This document shows positions 1 through 5,650 of a stretch of 5,702 nt of DNA, in pieces. The stretch covers positions 1-5,702 of the forward strand of contig CAIXIZ010000048.1 of the NCBI GenBank assembly GCA_903919625.1, written 5' to 3'. This stretch comes from an uncultured Verrucomicrobiota bacterium. Its GTDB lineage: Bacteria; Verrucomicrobiota; Verrucomicrobiia; Opitutales; Opitutaceae. Both the position numbers and the translations under genes were made by a program. A model generated the notes under the pieces. That model did no database searches. It was not told the origin of the DNA and saw nothing but the letters and a program-made list of their open reading frames with translations. Numbering within the stretch: position 1 is the stretch's first letter; every line of letters starts with the position of its first letter.

Positions 1-4
1 CAAT

Positions 5-52
5 GTAGCCGGGGTCGCCGACCCCGGATCCGGCCTCAGCGAGGCTGGCTCC
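5..52. repeat. REP-like doublet of two facing GTAG-type palindromes
   Basis: The first half starts with GTAG (5-8) and runs directly into a perfect inverted repeat with 9-bp arms (9-17 and 19-27) around a single central base. After two spacer bases, a second hairpin has 8-bp arms (30-37 and 41-48) with one G-T wobble and the loop AGC. It ends in CTCC, so read from the minus strand it begins with GGAG, one base off the GTAG head. The layout of head tetranucleotide, GC-rich hairpin, then an inverted partner matches the REP/BIME elements mobilised by RAYT (TnpA_REP) transposases in other bacteria. It lies downstream of hemF, outside any convincing gene. Family membership is inferred from form; no transposase is visible here. 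Confidence 0.65.
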
Positions 53-66
53 AACCAAACCAATAC

Positions 67-93
67 AAAACCGGGCGGCGATCAGCACCGCCC
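67..93 (-). terminator. probable intrinsic terminator after hemF
   Basis: Read on the minus strand, a GGGCGG/CCGCCC stem (88-93 with 73-78) and a 9-base loop are followed by GG and then TTTT (67-70). It starts about 45 bases past the hemF stop codon, where a terminator would be expected. The T-run is short and two bases separate it from the stem, so strength is uncertain. A second imperfect hairpin at 108-126 sits between it and hemF but has no T-run. Confidence 0.42.
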
Positions 94-137
94 CTTTGGC
101 TGCAATGCCTTGGGGTTGCCCCGAGGAACTTTACTGC

Positions 138-1127
138 TCAGGCCCGGATATCGCCTTCGCCTGCCCAGTCGCGAGGCTGGAGAAAAACCTCGTGCAGCCT
201 TGCCTCGGGCGAGCCGGGCGCGGGGGTGAAGCCGTAGTCCCAGCGCGCGAGCGGCGGGAGCGACATCAGGATGGATTCCGCGCGGCCGCCGCTTTGCAGC
301 CCGAAGAGCGTGCCGCGGTCATAGACCAGGTTAAATTCGGCATAGCGCCCGCGCCGGTAGAGCTGGAAGCGGCGCTCGCGCTCGCCATAGGGGATGGCCT
401 TGCGGCGGGCGACAATCGGACGGTAGGCAGGGAGATAGGCGTCGCCGACGGCCCGTTGGAGCGCAAATGACCGGGCAAACCCCAATTCGTTGAAATCGTC
501 AAAAAACAGGCCGCCGATCCCGCGCGGCTCGTGGCGGTGCTTGAGGAAAAAATAATCGTCACACCATTTTTTGAAACGGGGATGCAGCGTCGCTCCGAAG
601 GGCGCGACTGCATCGCGGGCGGTGCGGTGCCAGTGTACGGCATCCTCCTCGAAACCGTAATAGGGCGTGAGGTCGAAGCCGCCGCCAAACCACCAGGTGG
701 GCGCCCCGGTTTTGGCCGATGGATTCTGACCGGCGGCCCCGTCCGTCGCAGCCGGAGCCGCGCAGAAAAAACGCACATTAGCGTGGCTCGTGGGGATATA
801 CGGATTGCGCGGATGGATGACGAGGGAGACGCCGAGCGCCTCCCAGGGGCGGCCGGCGAGCTCGGGGCGGTGCGCCGTCGCGGAGGGCGGGAGCTGGGAG
901 CCCGTCACATGGGAAAACGCCACACCGGCTTTTTCAAACACCGTGCCTTCCGTGAGAATACGGGTGCGACCGCCGCCACCGAGGCCGGGCTGGGCGCCGG
1001 CGGGGCGTGTCCATTCATCCGTCAGAAATTTCCCCGTTCCATCTTCGGCTTCCAAACCGGCGCAAATGGCATCCTGCAAACCGAGCAGGTAGGAACGGAC
1101 GGCGGGGAGATCGGGCAGATCGGACAT
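138..1127 (-). CDS. hemF: oxygen-dependent coproporphyrinogen III oxidase
   Basis: This cytoplasmic enzyme uses O2 to decarboxylate two propionate side chains of coproporphyrinogen III, giving protoporphyrinogen IX in haem synthesis. With the start at 1127 the protein is 329 residues, slightly longer than E. coli HemF (about 299). Family signatures are intact and in order: HPRNPYIPTSHANVRFF (105-121), WWFGGGFDLTPYY (145-157), the HPRFKKWCDDYFFLKHR stretch (182-198), RGIGGLFFDDF (202-212), YRRGRYAEFNLVYDRGTLFG (257-276), and GGRAESILMSLPPLARW (280-296). An extra Ala/Gly-rich segment (about 124-143) sits between the second and third conserved blocks and probably forms a surface loop. The ATG at 1127 is preferred over an in-frame ATG at 1286, because the family N-terminus begins near residue 1 here and the longer form would overlap the divergent gene. 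No strong Shine-Dalgarno site is visible. The gene appears monocistronic, with a candidate terminator downstream. Confidence 0.96.
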   Translation of the reverse strand: MSDLPDLPAVRSYLLGLQDAICAGLEAEDGTGKFLTDEWTRPAGAQPGLGGGGRTRILTEGTVFEKAGVAFSHVTGSQLPPSATAHRPELAGRPWEALGVSLVIHPRNPYIPTSHANVRFFCAAPAATDGAAGQNPSAKTGAPTWWFGGGFDLTPYYGFEEDAVHWHRTARDAVAPFGATLHPRFKKWCDDYFFLKHRHEPRGIGGLFFDDFNELGFARSFALQRAVGDAYLPAYRPIVARRKAIPYGERERRFQLYRRGRYAEFNLVYDRGTLFGLQSGGRAESILMSLPPLARWDYGFTPAPGSPEARLHEVFLQPRDWAGEGDIRA

Positions 1128-1224
1128 GGGAGAAAGTCCCGCTAGCAGAACGAGAAATCGCCCGGGAACGAGCACGATTTGTCGTGAGCCGGGCTTGACG
1201 GGTTTGCTAGGGTGCAGGCCGCCC
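1128..1224. promoter_or_regulatory. divergent hemF / membrane-protein intergenic region with inverted repeat
   Basis: Both flanking genes read outward from this 97-base gap, so it should hold both promoters. The only clear structure is a nested inverted repeat: CACGA (1173-1177), loop TTTG, TCGTG (1182-1186), flanked by CCCGG (1161-1165) and CCGGG (1189-1193). It could be an operator or a structured leader. TTGACG at 1195-1200 resembles a -35 box for the plus-strand gene, but no matching -10 box lies at a proper distance. Regulatory function is inferred from position only. Confidence 0.25.
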
Positions 1225-2010
1225 ATGTCACTTTCCAGCCACCTTGCCGCCCTGGCCACGCCCGTTGCGAGCCCTGTCATGCTCACTTCGATCCTGGCCG
1301 TCGGTTTTTTCGCGGCCTTCCGTCACGCGGCGATTCCCTCGCACTGGCTGCCGTTTGTGCTCGTGGGTCGGACCCGCCATTGGAGCCGGGCAAAGACGCT
1401 GGGGGTGGTGCTGCTGGCGGGATCGGGCCATGTGCTCACCAACTCGCTGCTGGGCCTGGCCATCGCCTGGTTTGGGTTCAAGCTCGATGAGCAGACCGGG
1501 AATGTTTTCGTCTGGATCGTGGGTGCGTTGCTGGTGGCGATCGGCCTGTATTTTTGCTGGCGGCAGTGGCAGCACGGCCGCGTCTGCTCCCACGATCATT
1601 CGCACGCCGGGGAAATCCCCGCGGCCGGGGACGGCCACCACCATGGGCACGCGCCTGCCTCCGGCCACGTGGAGCCGAAAACTTCCGCCCTGACCTCGGC
1701 CGACAAGGGCGACTGGGCGGCCATTGGCGGGTTGTTCGTGATGCTGACGCTCTCCCCCTGCGAGGCGTTTCTGCCCATCTATCTGGCGGGGGTGCCGTTT
1801 GGCTGGTACGGATTTTTTCTGTTTTGCGCGATTTTGGCCGTCGCGACATTGGGCGCGATGCTGCTCTTCACCTGGCTGACGCTGCATGGGTTCGAACGGT
1901 TCAAACGCCGCCTCCAAAACATCGAGCACTATGAGGCGGGCATGCTCGGCGGCCTGTTCATCGTCCTGGGCGTGGTGGTCATCATCCTGGAATATCTCGG
2001 CCTCGCCTGA
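1225..2010 (+). CDS. polytopic membrane protein with His-rich loop, putative metal transporter
   Basis: The product is 261 residues from the ATG at 1225. About six hydrophobic segments are visible, near residues 17-34, 60-83, 93-112, 165-188, 194-219 and 237-257. Between the third and fourth is a soluble loop (about 113-163) packed with histidines: H117, H123, H125, H127, H138-140, H142 and H148. Membrane-embedded polar motifs include FRHAAIPSHW (32-41), AGSGH (65-69) and LSPCEAFLP (176-184). Two three-helix halves around a His-rich loop, with a histidine motif in helix 1 and a Pro-Cys motif in helix 4, recall NicO/RcnA-type nickel-cobalt exporters and the related LysE/UreH/SafE-like families. 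Export or uptake of a divalent metal is the best guess, but the exact family and the metal are not settled. CAGG at 1215-1218 is a weak ribosome binding site; ATG at 1279 is an alternative start. It is divergent from hemF and convergent with the carboxypeptidase gene. Confidence 0.72.
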   Translation: MSLSSHLAALATPVASPVMLTSILAVGFFAAFRHAAIPSHWLPFVLVGRTRHWSRAKTLGVVLLAGSGHVLTNSLLGLAIAWFGFKLDEQTGNVFVWIVGALLVAIGLYFCWRQWQHGRVCSHDHSHAGEIPAAGDGHHHGHAPASGHVEPKTSALTSADKGDWAAIGGLFVMLTLSPCEAFLPIYLAGVPFGWYGFFLFCAILAVATLGAMLLFTWLTLHGFERFKRRLQNIEHYEAGMLGGLFIVLGVVVIILEYLGLA

Positions 2011-2054
2011 ACTTCACCTGCTGAGTCTTGCAAACAGGGTGAGGCACGCTCCTG

Positions 2055-2099
2055 GTAGCCCGCTTCGGGAGAAGCGGGAATCTGCGGCAAAGGTTGTCA
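2055..2099 (+). repeat. GTAG-headed REP-like palindrome, copy A of a 45-bp repeat
   Basis: GTAG (2055-2058) is followed by a perfect 8-bp stem, CCCGCTTC (2059-2066) with GAAGCGGG (2071-2078), and the loop GGGA. A further 21 bases (2079-2099) belong to the repeat because they recur, reverse complemented, at 4107-4127. Over 45 bases the two copies differ only at 2081/4125. It lies between the converging stop codons of the His-rich membrane protein and the carboxypeptidase, ending two bases from the latter. It could double as an mRNA 3' stabiliser or bidirectional terminator, but there is no T-run. Confidence 0.8.
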
Positions 2100-2101
2100 G
2101 G

Positions 2102-3136
2102 TTATTTCTTAACATTGGGCATCGGAAAATCCAAACCCGGCGGCTGATCGGCCGGAGCCGGAGTTTTCACCCGGACAATCGGACTGGCCGCCGCGGCGAC
2201 CGGCACGATCGGGGAGCCGGCCGCGGACCTGGCGGGGCCGGTGAATTTTGCGCCGGCGGGCAGGGCGGCGAAACCGCGTTCGATGAGCTCGGTGGCGACT
2301 TTGTCGCGGTATTTGCCCAGGTCGTGCAGGCCGCCGGGGCCGAGCGCGCCCATGACCACGACAATCACCCGGCGGCCGGCCCGTTCAGCCGTCGAGCTGA
2401 GGCAGTAGCCGGCAGCCTCAGTATAGCCGGTCTTAAGACCATCCACCCCGGGGACGCCCAGAAGGTGGTCATGATTGAGCATGTCAATGACATGGGTGGG
2501 CGAATCGGGCCGAAATTTGCGCTCTTTGACCGAGGTGTATTTGAGCACGTCGGTCTGCGTCAGCAGATATTGGCAGAGCCGGGCAAAGTCGCGCGGCGTG
2601 GTCAGATCGCCGTTGGCAACTTTCCGTCCGACCGGCGGGAGACCATGCGGGCTGACAAAGATCGTGTGGTTCATGCCGAGCGCATGGGCCTTGGCATTCA
2701 TCAGCGCGACGAACGCCTCGACACTGCCCGCCGACGCATGCGCCAGGGCATACGCCGCGTCATTGGCGGACTGGATCATCATCGCATAGACCAGTTCCTC
2801 GACGGGAAACACTTCCTTCTCCGCGAGCCAAACCTGCGTGCCGCCGATCTTTGAGTCGGCGGCGGTCACGGTGACTGGAGTCTGCCAGGTGATCGTGCCG
2901 GCCCGGATCAGGTCGTCGAGCACGGCAAACGTCATCAGCTTGGTCATGCTCGCCGGCGGGCTGACTTCGTCGGCATTTTCTTCGTACAGGATGCTGCCGC
3001 TGGATGCGTCCATGACGATCGCGCCCTTGATGGTGCCGGCGGGGGCGGCCTTTTTCGGCGCCGCTGCCGGGAGCAGTGACGCGGCGCTGAGCCAGAGCGC
3101 AAGACAAACGGGGAACCCGGGATGACGGAAAGACAT
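2102..3136 (-). CDS. secreted D-alanyl-D-alanine carboxypeptidase (peptidase S11, DacA/DacF-like)
   Basis: This penicillin-binding protein removes the terminal D-Ala from peptidoglycan pentapeptides in the periplasm, limiting cross-linking and helping cell shape. All three active-site motifs are present in the 344-residue product: SxxK as SMTK (S63 nucleophile, K66), SxN as SAN (123-125), and KTG (235-237). The family SPHGL motif is at 162-166. A signal peptide covers about residues 1-26, with a short basic start, a hydrophobic core and an Ala-rich cleavage region; no lipobox is seen. The catalytic domain ends near residue 290, followed by only about 50 Ala/Pro-rich residues. The all-beta C-terminal domain and amphipathic anchor of E. 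coli PBP5 are therefore missing, so the enzyme is probably soluble or loosely held. It lies 66 bases downstream of the ICMT-like gene in the same direction and may be co-transcribed. The start is set by the signal peptide; the ribosome binding site is weak. Confidence 0.92.
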   Translation of the reverse strand: MSFRHPGFPVCLALWLSAASLLPAAAPKKAAPAGTIKGAIVMDASSGSILYEENADEVSPPASMTKLMTFAVLDDLIRAGTITWQTPVTVTAADSKIGGTQVWLAEKEVFPVEELVYAMMIQSANDAAYALAHASAGSVEAFVALMNAKAHALGMNHTIFVSPHGLPPVGRKVANGDLTTPRDFARLCQYLLTQTDVLKYTSVKERKFRPDSPTHVIDMLNHDHLLGVPGVDGLKTGYTEAAGYCLSSTAERAGRRVIVVVMGALGPGGLHDLGKYRDKVATELIERGFAALPAGAKFTGPARSAAGSPIVPVAAAASPIVRVKTPAPADQPPGLDFPMPNVKK

Positions 3137-3202
3137 GCCCGCGAAGCAACGGAACTTTTTCCAGTGCGACGAGAAAATTCGTGCGCCCGGAAATCCTCGC
3201 CT

Positions 3203-3982
3203 TCAGCCGCGGCCAAAAATGCGGGGAAAAAGAAAGCCCGTGCTTTTCATCTGCGCCCGGTACGCCGGGCTGTGGGCGGCCAGCCGCGCTTCCTCCAATT
3301 TCGCCCGCCAGACAAACAGCGCCAGATGCACCGTGGCGATGAGCAGGATGGCCGGCGTGCGCACCAGCAGCACCCAGCCGCCGTAACCGAGCACATAGCC
3401 AAGGTAGATCGGATGGCGGACAAAACGGTACGGGCCGCGCAGCACCACCTCGCGGACCGAGACAAAAATCCCGAAGGAGCGCCGCAAGGTCACCACCCCC
3501 CAGAGGGCGATGGCGGCCCCGAGCACTCCCAGGAGCAGGCCGGCCACGTCCAACGGATGCATCGCCCAAAAGTTGCCGGGGGTTTCTGTCGGCCAAAGAT
3601 TCCGCTGCCAGGCGGCGGGGAACCGCGGGAGCGCGTCATAGACGAGAAAATAAAAGGCCGTCGCGAGTGGCACCAGAAATTCCCGCAGATTCTGCGGGGT
3701 GGTGGTGGGTCGTTGCCCAAACAGCAGCATGAGCCCGATGAATCCCTGCACCCCGGCCATCAGCACATCGGTGGCGGCATCGGGAAAGGTCGGATGATCA
3801 GCTCCGTCCGAAGCCACCCAGCCGAGGACATGGAAGTGGTCCGCCCAGACGATATAGACCGCAAAGCTGACATAGACGACCGACAGCACATAGCGCTCGG
3901 TGTAAAGCGCCACTGCCGCCGCCAGCGCATGATGACGGTTGGTTGGCCCGCGCTGGGCGTTGGTTGATGAAGGAGAGGCCAC
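3203..3982 (-). CDS. isoprenylcysteine carboxyl methyltransferase (ICMT)-like membrane methyltransferase
   Basis: The 259-residue product is an integral membrane protein with hydrophobic stretches near residues 32-48, 72-89, 103-116, 142-164 and 197-225. The C-terminal third carries the signature of the ICMT/phospholipid methyltransferase/NnrU-like superfamily: RGPYRFVRHPIYLGY (182-196), with the RHPxYxG core that contacts S-adenosylmethionine, then the paired glutamates E230-E231 in the last helix region. Members methylate isoprenylated cysteine, lipids or other hydrophobic substrates; the substrate here cannot be told from sequence. The 140 residues before the core are variable and resemble no domain I know. 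The start is uncertain. The only in-frame start before a stop (TGA at 4034-4036) is GTG at 3982, with no ribosome binding site; GTG at 3913 is a shorter alternative that keeps all helices. The carboxypeptidase gene follows after 66 bases, suggesting a two-gene transcript. Confidence 0.78.
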   Translation of the reverse strand: MASPSSTNAQRGPTNRHHALAAAVALYTERYVLSVVYVSFAVYIVWADHFHVLGWVASDGADHPTFPDAATDVLMAGVQGFIGLMLLFGQRPTTTPQNLREFLVPLATAFYFLVYDALPRFPAAWQRNLWPTETPGNFWAMHPLDVAGLLLGVLGAAIALWGVVTLRRSFGIFVSVREVVLRGPYRFVRHPIYLGYVLGYGGWVLLVRTPAILLIATVHLALFVWRAKLEEARLAAHSPAYRAQMKSTGFLFPRIFGRG

Positions 3983-4106
3983 GACAGGGTAGGGGCCGGG
4001 TGCGGCAAAGCCCGCGCCAGCCGGTCTGTCGTATCAGCAATTGCGCCGTCGGCAAGAGGGCAATCCCGGTGTCAGATTTGAAACTATGGAGGTTCGCAAA
4101 ATAGCA

Positions 4107-4151
4107 TGACAACCTTTGCCGCAGCTTCCCGCTTCTCCCGAAGCGGGCTAC
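4107..4151 (-). repeat. GTAG-headed REP-like palindrome, copy B of the 45-bp repeat (inverted)
   Basis: This is the reverse complement of 2055-2099 with one mismatch, at 4125. Its hairpin arms are 4128-4135 and 4140-4147, with loop TCCC on the plus strand, and it ends in CTAC (the GTAG head on the minus strand). Nine bases later comes a second, facing palindrome, making a BIME-like doublet between eda and the methyltransferase gene. Confidence 0.8.
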
Positions 4152-4160
4152 AAGAAGAAC

Positions 4161-4185
4161 GTAGCCCGGCTCGGGAGAGCCGGGA
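4161..4185 (+). repeat. GTAG-headed REP-like palindrome, diverged copy
   Basis: GTAG (4161-4164) precedes an 8-bp perfect stem, CCCGGCTC (4165-4172) with GAGCCGGG (4177-4184), around the same GGGA loop as the 2055 copy. Relative to that copy, two stem positions changed on both arms so that pairing is kept. It faces the 4107-4151 copy across a 9-base spacer. The 21-base tail of the 45-bp repeat is absent here. It lies 30 bases beyond the eda stop codon. Confidence 0.72.
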
Positions 4186-4214
4186 CGGATCGTGCGTCAC
4201 CGGTTTTGCCAGAC

Positions 4215-4853
4215 TCAGCCAATCGCCGCCACGGCGGCGACAAATGCCCGGGCCCTGGCGGTGATGCCCGGCCAGTTTTTTTCCTTCAAGGCCTTCGCCT
4301 CGACCAGCGAACTGCCGGCGGCGGTCGCCCAGGCGCCCGCCCGCAAAAATTCGCCCACGTTTTCCGGATTCACCCCACCGGTGGGCAGCAGCGCGATGTG
4401 CGGGAACGGCGCCTTGACCGACTTGATGTAGGCCGGGCCGAAAAATTCGGCGGGAAAAATTTTTACCACATCCGCTCCCGCGTCCCAGGTGTTGACAATC
4501 TCCGTCGGCGTGAGCGCCCCGCCAAAGACGGGCACCCCGAGCTCACGGCAGGTCTTGATCACCTCCGGGCGAAAGGCCGGGGTGACGATAAACTTCGCCC
4601 CGGCGGCGATGCCCTCGCGCGCCGTTGCCGCATCCAGCACGGTGCCGAGCCCGAAAAGAAAATTGGGCAGCTCGGCGCTCGCCTGTTTCAGCATCGGAAT
4701 GGCGCCGGGGGTGGTCATGGTGAGCTCGATGCTGGTCAGCCCGCCGGCGGCGAGCGCGCGGGCGCAATCGAGCAGCCCGTCCGGCGAATCGGCGCGGATG
4801 AGCGCGATGACCCGCTCGGTTTTGATTTTGTGCAGGACAGCGGCTGAGTTCAT
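4215..4853 (-). CDS. eda: KDPG/KHG aldolase family protein (class I)
   Basis: This cytoplasmic Schiff-base aldolase cleaves 2-keto-3-deoxy-6-phosphogluconate to pyruvate and glyceraldehyde 3-phosphate (Entner-Doudoroff and uronate routes), or the related 4-hydroxy-2-oxoglutarate. The 212-residue protein is full length for the family. The Schiff-base lysine is K131 in VVKIFPAE, and the catalytic glutamate is E43 in IELTMTTPGA. The GTV motif (70-72), the TP pair (91-92), TPTEI (115-119) and PTGGV (157-161) follow in the normal order. All align with E. coli Eda at an offset of two (E45, T73, P94, K133, F135). Two departures stand out: T47 replaces the arginine (E. coli R49) that helps hold the pyruvate carboxylate, and G111 replaces a usually conserved proline before the TPTE loop. 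Substrate preference may therefore differ from classical KDPG. The ATG at 4853 fits the family N-terminus but has a poor ribosome binding site. No kinase or dehydratase partner gene is in view. Confidence 0.92.
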   Translation of the reverse strand: MNSAAVLHKIKTERVIALIRADSPDGLLDCARALAAGGLTSIELTMTTPGAIPMLKQASAELPNFLFGLGTVLDAATAREGIAAGAKFIVTPAFRPEVIKTCRELGVPVFGGALTPTEIVNTWDAGADVVKIFPAEFFGPAYIKSVKAPFPHIALLPTGGVNPENVGEFLRAGAWATAAGSSLVEAKALKEKNWPGITARARAFVAAVAAIG

Positions 4854-4957
4854 GCAGGGGCAGGCATGGCAGAAGGGCGCGCCCAGCGCGAGGGAAAGCT
4901 GGCGGACGGGCTATCAGCTGGGTTTGCCCGGCGAACCGGATCCGGAGAATTATTTAT

Positions 4958-5605
4958 TCAGGTCAAGCGACGGGGAAACATCACCAGCATGGCCGTCACG
5001 GCTCCGGCCAGCAGTCCCCAGTTCGCGGGTTCGGGTATCGCCGAAGTGAGCATCACATTGTCCAACCCCGTCAGCTCGATGCCCGTATGCATGTCGGCGG
5101 GGATAAAAATCGACGCCACATTGCCCAGAACCGCATCAATTTGGGCCTGGGTGGCCGCTGACCCGCCACTCAGGTTAAAACCGGCGCTGCTGTTGGTACC
5201 CCCGTCAAAAACAAATCCCGTGCTGGGGTTAAGGCCGAGGCTGTAGTCCGTCCAGGCAAACGGGCTGTTACTGGTCGCCGGGGCGGTGAGAATCAGGGCC
5301 AGGGTATCACCCGACACAGCAGTGATGACCAGAGGGGACGTGCTGATGTCGTCGGCGGTTTGATTATGAGCGAGTGCAAAACTCAACGTGCCATGGGAAA
5401 AGGCCGAGTCATTGCCCAGGAATTTGGCCGGGGCCGAAAAAACGTCGTTCGAACCCTGGGCCGCATCGCTGAATTGAATGTAGCCGCCGGACTCGCCGCC
5501 GGTCGCCACATAGGTCAGTGTGGAACTGGGATCGTGGTCGGCCAATGTCCAGCCGTCCAGATCGGTGCTGAAATCGCTGATGATAGGTGAGAGCCTGTCG
5601 CACAT
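4958..5605 (-). CDS. PEP-CTERM protein with laminin-B-like domain, lacking a signal peptide
   Basis: The 215-residue reading frame ends in a clear PEP-CTERM sorting tail: PEP at 191-193, a hydrophobic helix (about 197-210), then RR (212-213). Such tails are cut by an exosortase and target proteins to the cell surface or exopolysaccharide. Residues about 11-186 resemble a laminin B (domain IV) module: FSTDLDGWT near the start, GGYIQFSDA, the FSAPAKFLG motif (56-64), then alternating beta-strand patterns up to GLDNVML (180-186). Such modules are presumed carbohydrate or matrix binders. The oddity is the N-terminus. The domain begins about ten residues after the only ATG, with no signal peptide, although exosortase substrates need one. 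No ribosome binding site precedes the ATG, and a strong minus-strand terminator lies 18 bases upstream. The frame stays open to the window edge without an ATG, GTG or TTG start, so a longer protein starting outside cannot be excluded. It may be a 5'-truncated remnant. Confidence 0.75.
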   Translation of the reverse strand: MCDRLSPIISDFSTDLDGWTLADHDPSSTLTYVATGGESGGYIQFSDAAQGSNDVFSAPAKFLGNDSAFSHGTLSFALAHNQTADDISTSPLVITAVSGDTLALILTAPATSNSPFAWTDYSLGLNPSTGFVFDGGTNSSAGFNLSGGSAATQAQIDAVLGNVASIFIPADMHTGIELTGLDNVMLTSAIPEPANWGLLAGAVTAMLVMFPRRLT

Positions 5606-5622
5606 GCCGTGCCGGGCAAAGC

Positions 5623-5650
5623 AAAAAGCCGCTGTCGAGTGACAGCGGCT
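5623..5650 (-). terminator. strong intrinsic terminator, minus strand
   Basis: Read on the minus strand, a perfect 10-bp stem, AGCCGCTGTC (5641-5650) with GACAGCGGCT (5627-5636), around the loop ACTC is followed by a run of five T (5623-5627). This is a textbook rho-independent terminator. On the plus strand no T-run follows, so it acts on leftward transcription only. It would end a gene lying beyond the right edge, or act as an attenuator in the leader of the PEP-CTERM gene. Confidence 0.85.

Noticed and set aside
108..126. Hairpin CCTTGGGG-TTG-CCCCGAGG just past hemF
   Set aside because: It has one wobble or mismatch and no T-run on either strand; the hairpin at 67-93 is the better terminator candidate.
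1195..1200. TTGACG as a -35 promoter box for the plus-strand membrane protein
   Set aside because: No -10-like hexamer occurs at 15-19 bases spacing; the right-hand position falls in GC-rich sequence at the start codon.
1128..1286. N-terminal extension of HemF to an ATG at 1286
   Set aside because: The extra 53 residues do not resemble HemF and would overlap the divergent gene's start; ATG at 1127 fits the family.
1228..1929. Minus-strand open frame of 233 codons inside the His-rich membrane protein gene
   Set aside because: It is antisense, hydrophilic and low in family-like features, whereas the plus frame has clear membrane helices and motifs.
1886..2854. Plus-strand open frame of 322 codons across the end of the membrane protein and antisense to the carboxypeptidase
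   Set aside because: It crosses an intergenic palindrome and lies opposite a gene with all catalytic motifs. No domain is visible.
3122..3967. Long plus-strand open frame (281 codons) opposite the methyltransferase and carboxypeptidase start
   Set aside because: Composition is Arg/Gly/His/Gln-rich with no recognisable domain. It is a GC-driven antisense shadow of two well-supported genes.
3798..4112. Minus-strand frame of 104 codons starting at 4112
   Set aside because: It overlaps the methyltransferase gene in another frame, starts inside the 45-bp repeat and shows no domain.
4921..4945. Imperfect palindrome GGTTTGCC-C-GGCGAACC and adjoining CCGGATCCGG between eda and the PEP-CTERM frame
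   Set aside because: It has almost no loop, no T-run and no GTAG head, so neither a terminator nor a member of the REP-like family can be supported.
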